Notes under the pieces: model-generated | Seen by the model: the letters and a program-made list of their open reading frames with translations, nothing else | Told to the model about the DNA's origin: nothing | The model's database searches: none | Assembly: GCF_003813865.1 (NCBI RefSeq) | Contig: NZ_RMVG01000006.1 | Location: 124,001 to 188,000 of the forward strand | Length of the DNA stretch: 64,000 nt | DNA from: Candidatus Pantoea deserta | GTDB taxonomy: Bacteria; Pseudomonadota; Gammaproteobacteria; Enterobacterales; Enterobacteriaceae | Direction of reading: 5' to 3' | Position numbers and translations under genes: made by a program | Part shown: piece after piece, positions 52,433 to 61,976 of the stretch | Position numbering within the stretch: position 1 is the first letter of the stretch | How the letters are laid out: every line of letters starts with the position of its first letter

Positions 52433-53104
52433 ATGTCAGCTGATTTTCAGCATCGTGAAGTAATAACCCTGCCTGCGCGCTACGGCAAAGCGGTGCGTTT
52501 AAACAGAGGCGAAGCGGTTCAGGTGATTAACCTGTACGGCACGCAGGTTGTGGATTGCTGGGCCTATAACGCGCAAGACATCAGCGAGTATATGAGCATG
52601 GAGGCCACACGGGTGTGGAATCAGCGCCTGAATCCGAAGGTTGGGGACAGCTTTATTACCAGCCAGCGCCATCCGATTCTGACTCTGGTCGCGGATACGT
52701 CGCCGGGCGTGCACGACACTTTTATGGCGGCGTGCGATGCGCGTCGCTATGAGCTGCTGGGCTGCAAGACATTTCATCGCAACTGCCACGATAACCTGTT
52801 CGAAGGGATGCGTGAGCTGGGGGTTGAGCTGCCGCACGGTAATCTGGCGTCGTTTAATATTTTCATGAACATTCAGGTACAGCCCGACGGCATCACGCTG
52901 AAAACCCTGCCGGTGGTGACCCGGCCTGGCGATTACATCGTGCTACGCGCTGAGATGGATTGCTTTGTCGTCTTTTCAGCCTGCCCACAGGACATCGTCA
53001 GTATTCAGGGGCAGGGAGATAATACGCCGCGCGATGCTGAGTTGCGTATTCTGACCGCTGGTTTCCCGGCGGTGCCGCTGAAAGGCGCCTGGGTTCCTGA
53101 CTGA
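52433..53104 (+). CDS. DUF1989 (urea-carboxylase-associated) protein, third
   Basis: A 223-residue DUF1989 protein with the full motif: His94-Asp95 (G-V-H-D), Cys101-Asp102 (A-A-C-D), His115, Cys118, Asp120 and Asn121 (H-R-N-C-H-D-N). It ends the operon, 13 bases after the second permease, with AGGAG before the ATG. It also carries the C-P-Q-D-I-V-S segment shared with the first DUF1989 protein (C-P-Q-D-I-I-P). Confidence 0.87.
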   Translation: MSADFQHREVITLPARYGKAVRLNRGEAVQVINLYGTQVVDCWAYNAQDISEYMSMEATRVWNQRLNPKVGDSFITSQRHPILTLVADTSPGVHDTFMAACDARRYELLGCKTFHRNCHDNLFEGMRELGVELPHGNLASFNIFMNIQVQPDGITLKTLPVVTRPGDYIVLRAEMDCFVVFSACPQDIVSIQGQGDNTPRDAELRILTAGFPAVPLKGAWVPD

Positions 53105-53513
53105 TTATCACAGGCCGCTTCTCCAGGCGTCAGCGTCAGGTTTGTCGTTGACGCCTTATCCGGGCAGGCTCTCAGCTTCTGCCAACAGACACGCGGCGCA
53201 GGCGCCTGGCATTGTGTTTATTCCGGCGGCGTCAGGCAATACGCGGCTTAACGAAAAGCGTCGCTTCTGGGGGGAGGCGGAAAAAGCACTCTGGTCTCCA
53301 GGGTTTAAAATAGCCGCGTATTTTCAGTATATACTTTCAGCGAATAGAAATGCTGACAAAAAACACTGTTTCTGGTGTGTTTTTTTCATTAAAAACAATG
53401 GCATATAACATTTATATCAGAGGGCTGACGGCCTGTTCAATGAGTTCTTATGATGTTTGTCAAAGAAATAAAATAAAGATAATGACATCGTCAGCAAAAA
53501 AAGGAGGATGAGG
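53105..53513. other. AT-rich region without a supported gene
   Basis: About 400 bases after the DUF1989 operon. The only open frame lacks a ribosome site and protein-like composition. I see no clear terminator. Confidence 0.35.
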
Positions 53514-53915
53514 ATGAAATGGATGTCATGTTTTATTGCTACTTCTTTATTCATATTTTCATCTGCGTTTCAATCACAAAAATACACTGCTGATAATTTA
53601 GCGTCGGTCTCTGTGTTTTCTGTTGGTCTGAATGGATTTGTGGCAAAAAAATTACCCGAGCAGTTGATATATGAAGAGATAAAAAAAGATAGCGATGCGA
53701 TAACGATCTTTGAAAACATACTGACATCCCCTCACTCTACACCCGCAAGCAAAGCCTACGCGGCTTGTGGACTATGGGAAAAAGGGGCAACGAACAAAAT
53801 ACATCTCGATGACGCTTACGCAAAGCAGGCTGTTAGTGTTCTCAGGGGTGACGTGCTCAGTAAATACAGGCTGAAAGATATTTTTTTCGGGATAACATTG
53901 CATGGATGCAAATGA
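53514..53915 (+). CDS. Exported protein of unknown function
   Basis: A 133-residue secreted protein. Signal peptide K-W-M-S-C-F-I-A-T-S-L-F-I-F-S-S-A-F, then two Cys late in the mature part (A-A-C-G-L-W-E and H-G-C-K) that could form a disulphide. The segment T-P-A-S-K-A-Y-A-A-C-G-L-W resembles small secreted proteins of unknown function. GGAGG lies just before the ATG. It is low in GC compared with its neighbours, suggesting recent gain. Confidence 0.65.
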   Translation: MKWMSCFIATSLFIFSSAFQSQKYTADNLASVSVFSVGLNGFVAKKLPEQLIYEEIKKDSDAITIFENILTSPHSTPASKAYAACGLWEKGATNKIHLDDAYAKQAVSVLRGDVLSKYRLKDIFFGITLHGCK

Positions 53916-54646
53916 AAAAATGCGGCATAAAAGTTTTAGGTGAAAGAAAGAGGGGAGAGTTTGTTGTGTTGTGGCGATAAGAGATAATCTTGCGGCATCT
54001 TCGGATTTTTGTCTGATAATCAACAGGTTACTAATGTGGCGACGAGCAACGTAACAGCATTGTTCACCCCGATTTTTCTTTATGGCATTTACAGCGCGAA
54101 AGTCGAATAACCGCCAACATTCTCAGTGTAAAGAGGGTAACGTCGTTCCTGAGGTAAGGTTAGTTTTCAGGAAAATCCCCCGATCATAGTCCAGCTCCCC
54201 ACCTCCGGCGTCACGCCCTGGCTGCTGCCCGTCACCAGCATCATCGGTATTTAGCATAAACTCCCTCTGGAACAAGCCGGGACGCTGCGCCTCGCTGACA
54301 GAAGAGATTCAGGCGCAGCGGCGAACGCTGCCATAAACAAATGCGAAACCACAGGATCTGCATGCTGAACGATTTGATAATATCAAGCGCCAGCCGGTCA
54401 CAGCGCGGTCAGCTGGCAACGCCGGCCACCGGCTCGCGATTTTCCATACTCAGGCTGGGGATGATATCCTCCGTGGTTTTCATCCGCTTATGCAATATCG
54501 CTGAGGGCGCTGGAGAAATGGCATCGGGCGTTATTGTCACAGCAGCGATAGCCACGATCACTCTTACTCAATCGGTCAGACTCTGCCGCCCCCGGAGCCT
54601 GTAAAAACAGGCGCTCCAGACAGGAATACAGCTGAAGGAAAACTTA
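53916..54646. other. Region with probable decayed coding sequence
   Basis: About 730 bases before fetA. Short plus-strand frames show protein-like text in more than one frame (for example S-G-V-T-P-W-L-L-P-V-T-S), suggesting an old frameshifted gene that I cannot identify. The part next to fetA should hold its promoter; I see no clear Fur box there. Confidence 0.3.
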
Positions 54647-55315
54647 ATGGAAAGAACGATCCCCCTGCTTGAGGCGCAAGACGTGGCGTTTTCATATCAG
54701 GACAGCCTGTTACTGCAACCGGTGTCTCTGCATGTGTATCCAGGGGATTACATTTTACTGACGGGTCCATCCGGCAGTGGTAAAAGCACCCTGCTAAAAA
54801 TTCTTGCTTCGCTGCTAACGCCAACGGCCGGACAGATTCGCTTTGAAAACCGCGACATCAATACGCTAAAACCAGAAGACTATCGTCGACAGGTCTCTTA
54901 CTGCTTTCAGACTCCTCAGCTCTTTGGCGACACGGTATATGACAACCTGGCGCTGCCCTGGCAACTGCGCCAGCAGAAACCGCCGCGCGATAAGCTGGCC
55001 GCCGATCTGACAAGCGTCAACCTGACCCCGGACATGCTGGATAAGTCCATTGAACAACTTTCTGGCGGGGAAAAGCAGCGGATTGGACTGCTGCGTAATC
55101 TGCAATTTGTCCCTAAGGTCCTGCTGCTCGATGAGGTCACCAGCGCGCTGGATAAAGAGAACAAGCTGGCTGTGCTCTCTCTGATCAACAGATTTGTCGC
55201 GCAGGAGAAAGTGGCCGTCGTCTCTGTCAGCCATGATGTCAATGACATTCAGCAGGCGGCAAATGTCCTCTGTCTTGAGGCGCCGAAAAAGAGGAAGGGA
55301 AGTGAATCAGCATAA
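54647..55315 (+). CDS. fetA: Iron export ABC transporter ATP-binding protein FetA
   Basis: A 222-residue ABC ATPase. Walker A G-P-S-G-S-G-K-S-T at residues 40-48, signature L-S-G-G-E-K-Q-R at 138-145 and Walker B V-L-L-L-D-E-V-T-S-A-L-D at 158-169. It pairs with FetB, and its text agrees with the E. coli iron exporter FetAB (YbbLM), which helps under peroxide stress. Its end overlaps fetB by 14 bases. It is not a likely ATPase for the amino-acid importer upstream, since it has its own partner. Confidence 0.9.
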   Translation: MERTIPLLEAQDVAFSYQDSLLLQPVSLHVYPGDYILLTGPSGSGKSTLLKILASLLTPTAGQIRFENRDINTLKPEDYRRQVSYCFQTPQLFGDTVYDNLALPWQLRQQKPPRDKLAADLTSVNLTPDMLDKSIEQLSGGEKQRIGLLRNLQFVPKVLLLDEVTSALDKENKLAVLSLINRFVAQEKVAVVSVSHDVNDIQQAANVLCLEAPKKRKGSESA

Positions 55316-56063
55316 TATTACTGACAGCTCGCTACTGATGTCGCTGAGCCTGGTGGCCATTGCGCTGTTTATCAGCCAGAAAGAAAAGCTCGGTATGGGG
55401 AAAGATATTCTCTGGAGCGTAAGCCGCGCGATTATCCAGCTGATTATTGTCGGGTATGTTTTAAAGTCAATATTTGAAGTCAACAACCGCTGGTTGACGG
55501 TGTTGATGGTGCTGTTTATCTGCGTCAATGCGGCCCTTAACGCACGTAAACGCAGCGGCAATATTGATAATGCTTTTTTGATATCCTTTGTCGCTATCGC
55601 CAGTGGTACTGCGGTGACCCTTATCATTTTGATACTCAGCGGGGCGATTGAATTTCTTCCCATGCAGGTTATTCCTGTTTCCGGCATGATCGCCGGTAAC
55701 GCCATGGTAGCGGTGGGGCTGTGTTACAGTAACCTGAATCAGCGCTTCAACGACAACCGACAGAGGATTCTGGAGGCGCTAAGCCTCGGCGCGTCGGAAA
55801 AGCTGGCTTCAGGCCGTATCATTCGCGACAGCATCCGCTCGGCGATGATTCCCACGGTGGATGCCGCGAAAACAGTGGGTCTGGTAAGTTTGCCTGGAAT
55901 GATGTCTGGATTGATCTTTGCCGGTATCGATCCCCTCAAGGCAATTAAGTACCAGATTATGGTGACATTTATGCTTATCGGCACCGCCAGCCTTTCGACT
56001 ATTATCGCCGTCTATTTATCCTACCGCCGCTTTTATAATTCACGGGTGCAACTGAAAATCTGA
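55302..56063 (+). CDS. fetB: Iron export ABC transporter permease FetB
   Basis: A 253-residue inner-membrane permease with about seven helices. FetB signs are S-R-A-I-I-Q-L-I-I-V-G-Y, P-V-S-G-M-I-A-G-N-A-M-V-A, E-A-L-S-L-G-A-S and P-G-M-M-S-G-L-I-F-A-G. The GTG at 55302, with GAGGAAGGGA before it, gives the right family length; the frame stays open upstream inside fetA. A strong terminator follows. Confidence 0.9.
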   Translation: MNQHNITDSSLLMSLSLVAIALFISQKEKLGMGKDILWSVSRAIIQLIIVGYVLKSIFEVNNRWLTVLMVLFICVNAALNARKRSGNIDNAFLISFVAIASGTAVTLIILILSGAIEFLPMQVIPVSGMIAGNAMVAVGLCYSNLNQRFNDNRQRILEALSLGASEKLASGRIIRDSIRSAMIPTVDAAKTVGLVSLPGMMSGLIFAGIDPLKAIKYQIMVTFMLIGTASLSTIIAVYLSYRRFYNSRVQLKI

Positions 56064-56082
56064 AGCGTATTGAATATTTATC

Positions 56083-56114
56083 AAGGGACCAGAAAGAGGT
56101 CCCTTTATTTTTTT
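56083..56114 (+). terminator. Rho-independent terminator of fetAB
   Basis: AAGGGACC (56083-56090) and GGTCCCTT (56098-56105) form an 8-base stem with a 7-base loop, followed by a T-rich run. Confidence 0.92.
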
Positions 56115-56963
56115 ATCAGGATGGCTGGGTGTCCCCACTGCTATTTTCTCAACAGATGCCTGGTGCTATTTCACCCTCTCTCTTAACCTTAATATTGTCT
56201 CGCTTTTGATGCTGACATTGAACAAAATTTTCGTTTTGACTTGACAGGCTGTCAGAGGGGGGATCTACTTTTAGATGATTCTTAAGGTCAGTAAGGAGGC
56301 TGCCAGAATATCATTTTTCCTGAAGCTGGTTTCTGGTTTAGTTTCTGTCATGTGAATATTGGCGCTCTGCGTGAGGGGATTAACGCCGCGCTAATTTAAG
56401 ACGCTGGCGTCGCTTTTTTTCAAAATAATGGCTCATTATTCACAAGGTGTGTCTGCGCATCTTCTACCACGGTTTCGCCCTCTTTTTTGATAAATGTTAT
56501 TTTATTCATAGGGTTGCTTTGGTGAGGAATGGCGCTGCGCTATTGTCAATGCAGGCTCAATCAACAGGGCGAGAATGCGTCTTTCAGAATGTCAGGATAA
56601 GCGGGGCAGGGATCTTTTATTAAGGCTGCATTAGTTTTATGTAAATTCATAATGTTGCCCTGTTTTGTGGCGCGATAGCCGTAGATGGGAATGCAACATG
56701 GCCTGGTAAAGCAAATATACTTTATTACATTTGCATTGAAGTATCCGCTTTCCTCTTTAATGTTTCGTTAATCTTCGAGGGTTAACTTCCATCGTTAAGT
56801 CAGGCCAGTCACGGCAAGATGTTTTTTTTCATCTGGTATGAAAGTGTTTATTAACATGCTTTTTGATTCAATCTTTTATATGTGAAACCCTGATTTTAAA
56901 GCGCCAGTTTATTTATCGCAGTAGCTCTATTTTCCATGAGACAACCATTAACGGGATTTAACT
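56115..56963. other. AT-rich leader of the arn operon
   Basis: About 850 AT-rich bases before arnB, without a supported gene. It holds a PmrA-box-like direct repeat (described separately) about 190 bases before the arnB start. The length is unusual and could hide a small RNA or leader peptide, but none can be called. Confidence 0.4.
56756..56772 (+). promoter_or_regulatory. PmrA-box-like direct repeat upstream of arnB
   Basis: TTTAAT, GTTTC, GTTAAT fits the PmrA half-site pattern (YTTAAK, five bases, YTTAAK) with one mismatch in the second half. PmrAB controls arn operons in Salmonella and relatives, so the position supports the call. Half-sites this short and AT-rich also occur by chance. 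Confidence 0.4.
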
Positions 56964-58100
56964 ATGGTCTTTATTCCCTTCTCCCGTCCTTCGCTGGGCG
57001 AGGCAGAGCTGGCGGCAGTTAAAGCAGTGTTCGAATCAGGCTGGATAACCACGGGTCCGCAAAATGCAGCCCTTGAACAGGCCTTTTGTGAATTAACCGG
57101 TAACCGGCATGCGATTGCCGTCAGTTCTGCCACTGCGGGTATGCACGTTACTCTGCTGGCGCTGAATATCCAGCCCGGCGATGAGGTTATCACGCCGTCT
57201 CTGACCTGGGTTTCCACCATTAATATCATCACCTTACTGGGTGCGACGCCGGTGATGATTGATGTCGATCGCGATACGCTGATGGTTACGCCAGAACAGA
57301 TCGACGCGGCGATCACGCCACGTACCCGCGCCATCATTCCCGTGCATTATGCCGGTGCGCCTGCGGACATCACGGCGATTCGCGCGATCGGCGAGCGCCA
57401 CGCGATTCCCGTGATTGAGGATGCGGCACACGCAGCGGGTTGTTACTACCAGGGGCAGCATGTCGGCCAGCGCGGCACCGCCATTTTCTCCTTCCACGCC
57501 ATCAAAAACATGACCTGCGCCGAAGGGGGAGTGATCGTCACCGACGACGCAGACCTTGCCGATCGCATGCGCAGCCTGAAATTCCACGGTCTGGGCGTCG
57601 ACGCCTATGATCGTCATACCCACGGCCGCAAGCCGCAGGCCGAAGTGATCGCGCCGGGTTTCAAGTACAACCTGCCGGATATTAGCGCCGCGATTGCGCG
57701 GGTGCAGCTTGAGAAGCTGCCTGCCTTTAACGCGCGCCGGGCTGAGATTGCGCAACGCTATCTGAGCGAGCTGGCCGATACGCCCTACCTGCCGCTGGCT
57801 CAGCCTGCATGGCCGCACCAGCATGCATGGCACCTGTTTATTATCCGCGTCGATGAGGCGGCCTGCGGCATCAGCCGCGACGCGCTGATGGAAGCCCTGA
57901 AAGCGCAGGATATTGGCACCGGCTTACATTTCCGCGCCGCCCACACCCACAAATATTACCGCGAGCGTTATCCGCAGCTTTCCCTGCCGAATACGGAATG
58001 GAACAGCGATCGCATTTGCTCAATACCGCTATTTCCCGATATGCGCGATGAAGACGTGACCCGCGTGATTCGCGCGTTGCGTCATATCGCTGGAGAGTAA
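56964..58100 (+). CDS. arnB: ArnB, UDP-Ara4O aminotransferase
   Basis: A 378-residue PLP enzyme that aminates UDP-4-keto-pentose to UDP-L-Ara4N using glutamate. The PLP lysine is Lys181 in S-F-H-A-I-K-N-M-T. The DegT/DnrJ family opening [10 protein letters not shown] and the later E-D-A-A-H-A-A-G are present. It is the first gene of the L-Ara4N operon that modifies lipid A and gives polymyxin resistance. Length equals that of E. coli and Salmonella ArnB within a few residues. Confidence 0.96.
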   Translation: MVFIPFSRPSLGEAELAAVKAVFESGWITTGPQNAALEQAFCELTGNRHAIAVSSATAGMHVTLLALNIQPGDEVITPSLTWVSTINIITLLGATPVMIDVDRDTLMVTPEQIDAAITPRTRAIIPVHYAGAPADITAIRAIGERHAIPVIEDAAHAAGCYYQGQHVGQRGTAIFSFHAIKNMTCAEGGVIVTDDADLADRMRSLKFHGLGVDAYDRHTHGRKPQAEVIAPGFKYNLPDISAAIARVQLEKLPAFNARRAEIAQRYLSELADTPYLPLAQPAWPHQHAWHLFIIRVDEAACGISRDALMEALKAQDIGTGLHFRAAHTHKYYRERYPQLSLPNTEWNSDRICSIPLFPDMRDEDVTRVIRALRHIAGE

Positions 58101-58101
58101 G

Positions 58102-59088
58102 ATGCAGACAGAAAAGGCTATTCGGAAAGTCTCCGTGGTTATCCCGGTATTTAACGAGGAGGAGAGTTTGCCTGAGCTGGTGCGGCGCACCGACGCGGCC
58201 TGCGCTCTGCTGGGCCTGAAGTATGAAATTCTGCTGGTCGATGACGGCAGCTCGGATCGCTCCGGCCAGATGATCGCCGACGCCGCTGATATGCCCGGCA
58301 GCCATGTGGTGGGCGTACTGCTTAATCGCAACTACGGCCAGCATTCGGCGATCATGGCGGGTTTTAGCCACGTCACCGGCGATCTGATTATCACCCTGGA
58401 TGCGGACCTGCAAAATCCGCCAGAAGAGATCCCGGCGCTGGTAAAGGCTGCACAGCAGGGCTACGACGTGGTCGGCACCGTGCGCCAGAATCGGCAGGAC
58501 AGCTGGTTCCGCCGTCGCGCCTCGCGCGCCATCAACCAGCTTATCCAGCGCGTGACCGGCAAGGTCATGGGCGACTATGGCTGTATGCTGCGCGCCTATC
58601 GCCGCCATATTGTGGACGCCATGCTCCACTGCCACGAGCGCAGCACCTTTATCCCCATCCTCGCTAACACTTTTGCGCGGCGCACCATTGAGTTGCCTGT
58701 CGCGCACGCCGAACGTGAGTTCGGCGATTCGAAGTACAGCTTTATGAAGCTGATTAACCTGATGTATGACCTGGTGACCTGCCTGACCACCACGCCCTTA
58801 CGTCTGCTGAGCATTGTCGGCAGCCTGATTGCGCTGGCCGGCTTTGCCTTCTCGCTGGTGCTGATGATGCTGCGTCTGTTCCTGGGCGCCAGCTGGGCGG
58901 GCGACGGCGTTTTCATGCTGTTCGCTGTGCTGTTTATCTTCGTCGGGGCGCAGTTTATCGGCATGGGACTGCTCGGCGAATACATCGGCCGTATCTATAA
59001 CGACGTCCGCGCCCGACCCCGCTACTTCATTCAGCGCGTGATCCACCCGCAGAAAGATGACTCCTTAGTACAGGAAATTAAACAATGA
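58102..59088 (+). CDS. arnC: ArnC, undecaprenyl-phosphate Ara4FN transferase
   Basis: A 328-residue family 2 glycosyltransferase with two C-terminal membrane helices. It transfers formylated L-Ara4N to undecaprenyl phosphate at the inner membrane. Motifs are [19 protein letters not shown] and [10 protein letters not shown]. The gene starts one base after the arnB stop and its end overlaps arnA (ATGA). Confidence 0.96.
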   Translation: MQTEKAIRKVSVVIPVFNEEESLPELVRRTDAACALLGLKYEILLVDDGSSDRSGQMIADAADMPGSHVVGVLLNRNYGQHSAIMAGFSHVTGDLIITLDADLQNPPEEIPALVKAAQQGYDVVGTVRQNRQDSWFRRRASRAINQLIQRVTGKVMGDYGCMLRAYRRHIVDAMLHCHERSTFIPILANTFARRTIELPVAHAEREFGDSKYSFMKLINLMYDLVTCLTTTPLRLLSIVGSLIALAGFAFSLVLMMLRLFLGASWAGDGVFMLFAVLFIFVGAQFIGMGLLGEYIGRIYNDVRARPRYFIQRVIHPQKDDSLVQEIKQ

Positions 59089-61064
59089 AAACGATCGTCT
59101 TCGCCTATGCCGAAATGGGCTGCGCCGGCATTAACGCGCTGCTGAACGCCGGTTTTGAAATCAGCGCGATTTTTACTCACGCCGACACCGCGCCAGAGAG
59201 CCACTTCTTTGACTCCGTTGCGCGTCTGGCGGCAGAGCAGGGCATTCCCGTCTACGCGCCTGAAGAGGTCAATCACCCGCTGTGGGTGGAGCGCATTAAA
59301 GCGATGGCGCCTGATTATATTTTCTCGTTCTATTATCGGGCGCTGCTGAACGACAGCATCCTCCACAGCGCCCGGCTGGGTGCCTTTAACCTGCACGGTT
59401 CGCTTCTGCCAAAATACCGGGGGCGCGCGCCGCTTAACTGGGTGCTGGTGAAAGGGGAAACCGAAACCGGCGTGACGCTGCACCGTATGGTAAAACGCGC
59501 CGATGCCGGCGATATTGTGGCGCAGCAGCGGGTAGCGATTGAAAACCAGGATGACGCGCTGACGCTGCACCGCAAGCTGGTCGCCTGTGCGACGCAGTTA
59601 CTTCAGGATACCTTGCCCCCCATGAAAGAGGGCCGGGTCGCGGCGACGCCTCAGGATCATGCTAAGGCGACGGTTGTCGGTCGTCGAACGGCTGAAGACG
59701 GGCGTATTCAGTGGGAGCATCCTGCGCAGCAGATCAATAATCTGGTGCGTGCGGTGACTCATCCGTGGCCGGGCGCATTCGCCTTTGCCGGTACGGTGAA
59801 ATTTACCGTGTGGAAAGGACGTGTGCACGCCGATGCGCCCGCCGCCGTACCGGGCACGGTACTCTCGGTCGAGCCTTTCCTGATCGCCTGCGGCAAAGGC
59901 GCGCTGGAAGTGATCACCGGCCAGAGCGATAACGGCGTCTACATGAACGGCAGTCAGCTGGCGCAGAGCCTGGGCATGGTGCCGGGCGCGCTGCTCTATT
60001 CTCAGCCCGTTGCGGCGGTGAAGCGACGCACCCGCGTGTTAATCCTCGGCGTGAACGGCTTTATTGGCAACCATCTTACCGAGCGTCTGCTTCAGGACGA
60101 TAACTTCGAGGTTTATGGCCTGGACATCGGCTCTGATGCCATTAGCCGTTTCCTCGACCAGCCGCGATTCCACTTTGTAGAGGGCGACATCAGCATCCAC
60201 TCGGAGTGGATCGAGTATCACATCAAGAAATGCGATGTGGTATTGCCGCTGGTGGCGATCGCCACGCCTATCGAATATACCCGCAATCCGCTGCGCGTGT
60301 TTGAGCTCGACTTCGAAGAGAACCTGAAGATCATCCGCGACTGCGTGAAGTACAAAAAGCGCATTATTTTTCCGTCAACCTCAGAAGTGTACGGCATGTG
60401 CGCCGATAAGCAGTTCGATGAAGACCACTCTAATCTGGTGGTGGGACCGATCAACAAGCAGCGCTGGATCTACTCGGTCTCCAAACAGCTGCTGGACCGC
60501 GTGATCTGGGCCTACGGCGAGAAAGAGCAGCTGCGCTTCACGCTGTTCCGTCCGTTTAACTGGATGGGGCCACGTCTGGATAACCTTAACGCCGCGCGCA
60601 TTGGTAGCTCGCGCGCTATTACCCAGCTGATCCTCAACCTGGTGGAAGGGTCTCCTGTCAAGCTGATCGACGGCGGGGCGCAAAAACGCTGCTTTACGGA
60701 TATCCGTGATGGCATCGAAGCGCTGTTTCGCATTATCGAGAACAAAAACCAGAACTGCGACGGACAGATCATCAATATCGGCAACCCGGAGAACGAAGCC
60801 AGTATCAAAGAGCTGGCGGAGCGGCTGCTGGCGAGTTTTGAGCGCCATCCGCTACGCGACAGGTTCCCGCCTTTTGCCGGTTTCCGCGAGGTAGAGAGCA
60901 GTAGCTATTACGGCAAAGGGTATCAGGACGTAGAGCACCGTAAGCCGTCGATCAAAAACGCGCGTCGCCTGCTGGGCTGGACGCCCGGTGTCGATATGGA
61001 TGTCACCATTGATAATACGCTGGATTTCTTCTTGCGTACCGTAGAGCAACAGGAAACGTCATGA
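59085..61064 (+). CDS. arnA: ArnA, bifunctional formyltransferase / UDP-glucuronate decarboxylase
   Basis: A 659-residue two-domain enzyme. The N-terminal formyltransferase has its catalytic Asn102, His104 and Asp140 in N-L-H-G-S and K-R-A-D. The C-terminal dehydrogenase/decarboxylase begins with the nucleotide-binding G-V-N-G-F-I-G-N-H about residue 320 and has S-T-S-E-V-Y-G and Y-S-V-S-K. Length is the usual 660. It overlaps arnC and arnD by 4 bases each. Confidence 0.97.
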   Translation: MKTIVFAYAEMGCAGINALLNAGFEISAIFTHADTAPESHFFDSVARLAAEQGIPVYAPEEVNHPLWVERIKAMAPDYIFSFYYRALLNDSILHSARLGAFNLHGSLLPKYRGRAPLNWVLVKGETETGVTLHRMVKRADAGDIVAQQRVAIENQDDALTLHRKLVACATQLLQDTLPPMKEGRVAATPQDHAKATVVGRRTAEDGRIQWEHPAQQINNLVRAVTHPWPGAFAFAGTVKFTVWKGRVHADAPAAVPGTVLSVEPFLIACGKGALEVITGQSDNGVYMNGSQLAQSLGMVPGALLYSQPVAAVKRRTRVLILGVNGFIGNHLTERLLQDDNFEVYGLDIGSDAISRFLDQPRFHFVEGDISIHSEWIEYHIKKCDVVLPLVAIATPIEYTRNPLRVFELDFEENLKIIRDCVKYKKRIIFPSTSEVYGMCADKQFDEDHSNLVVGPINKQRWIYSVSKQLLDRVIWAYGEKEQLRFTLFRPFNWMGPRLDNLNAARIGSSRAITQLILNLVEGSPVKLIDGGAQKRCFTDIRDGIEALFRIIENKNQNCDGQIINIGNPENEASIKELAERLLASFERHPLRDRFPPFAGFREVESSSYYGKGYQDVEHRKPSIKNARRLLGWTPGVDMDVTIDNTLDFFLRTVEQQETS

Positions 61065-61945
61065 AGAAAATTGGTTTACGCGTGGATGTCGATACCTGGC
61101 GTGGAACCAAACTTGGCGTGCCGGCATTGCTGGAGCTGTTCAGTCTGCATCAGTTACAGGCCAGCTTCTTCTTCAGCGTCGGACCGGACAATATGGGACG
61201 CCATTTATGGCGTCTGCTGAAGCCGCGCTTTCTGTGGAAAATGCTGCGCTCGCGCGCGGCATCGCTCTATGGCTGGGATATTCTGCTGGCGGGCACCGCA
61301 TGGCCGGGGCGCGACATCGGGCGAGGCCTGGAAGAGGTGATCAGCGCCACGGCCGATCACCATGAAGTTGGCCTGCACGCCTGGGATCATTTTGCCTGGC
61401 AAACCTGGGCGGGCGTATGGCCAGAAGAGACGCTGCTTGCACAGATCGCGCGCGGTAAACAGCGGCTGGAAGCCATTACCGGCGAAAAGGTGGTCTGTTC
61501 CGCCGTAGCAGGCTGGCGGGCCGATGGCCGCGTGTTAGATGCCAAACAGCGGTTTGCTTTTCGCTACAACAGCGACTGCCGCGGCACCGGGCCGTTTCTG
61601 CCGAAGCTGAGTGACGGTAGCCTGGGCACGGTGCAAATTCCCGTCACGCTGCCGACCTGGGATGAAGTGGTGGGTCAGACGGTAAGCGCTGAAGAGTTCA
61701 ATGACTTTATCCTGGAGCAGATGCTGGCTGCCGCCGGCTCGCCGGTTTATACCATCCACGCTGAGGTGGAAGGCATTGTGGGCTTGCCCGCGTTTGCCGA
61801 TTTGCTGAAGCGCGCGGCGCAGATGAACATTCGCTTCTGCCCTTTAAGTGAGCTACTACCCGACGATCTGACCGCGCTGCCCACAGGCAGCGTGGCGCGG
61901 GGCCATATTCCCGGACGCGAAGGCTGGCTGGGCTGTCAGAAATAA
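61061..61945 (+). CDS. arnD: ArnD, Ara4FN-phosphoundecaprenol deformylase
   Basis: A 294-residue polysaccharide-deacetylase-family enzyme. It removes the formyl group from the lipid-linked sugar on the cytoplasmic face before flipping. Metal-binding residues are seen in R-V-D-V-D-T and V-G-L-H-A-W-D-H, and the C-terminal T-I-H-A-E-V-E-G fits the family. Overlap with arnA is 4 bases. Confidence 0.95.
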   Translation: MKKIGLRVDVDTWRGTKLGVPALLELFSLHQLQASFFFSVGPDNMGRHLWRLLKPRFLWKMLRSRAASLYGWDILLAGTAWPGRDIGRGLEEVISATADHHEVGLHAWDHFAWQTWAGVWPEETLLAQIARGKQRLEAITGEKVVCSAVAGWRADGRVLDAKQRFAFRYNSDCRGTGPFLPKLSDGSLGTVQIPVTLPTWDEVVGQTVSAEEFNDFILEQMLAAAGSPVYTIHAEVEGIVGLPAFADLLKRAAQMNIRFCPLSELLPDDLTALPTGSVARGHIPGREGWLGCQK

Positions 61946-61976
61946 AGGTTACCGCACTTTTTCACAGGACTTACGG

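Noticed and set aside
53142-53408. 88-residue frame after the DUF1989 operon
   Set aside because: No ribosome site and no domain; composition changes abruptly along it.
54647-55315. FetA as the missing ATPase of the amino-acid importer
   Set aside because: It overlaps and matches FetB, a specific iron-export partner, and is separated from the importer by over 1.5 kb.
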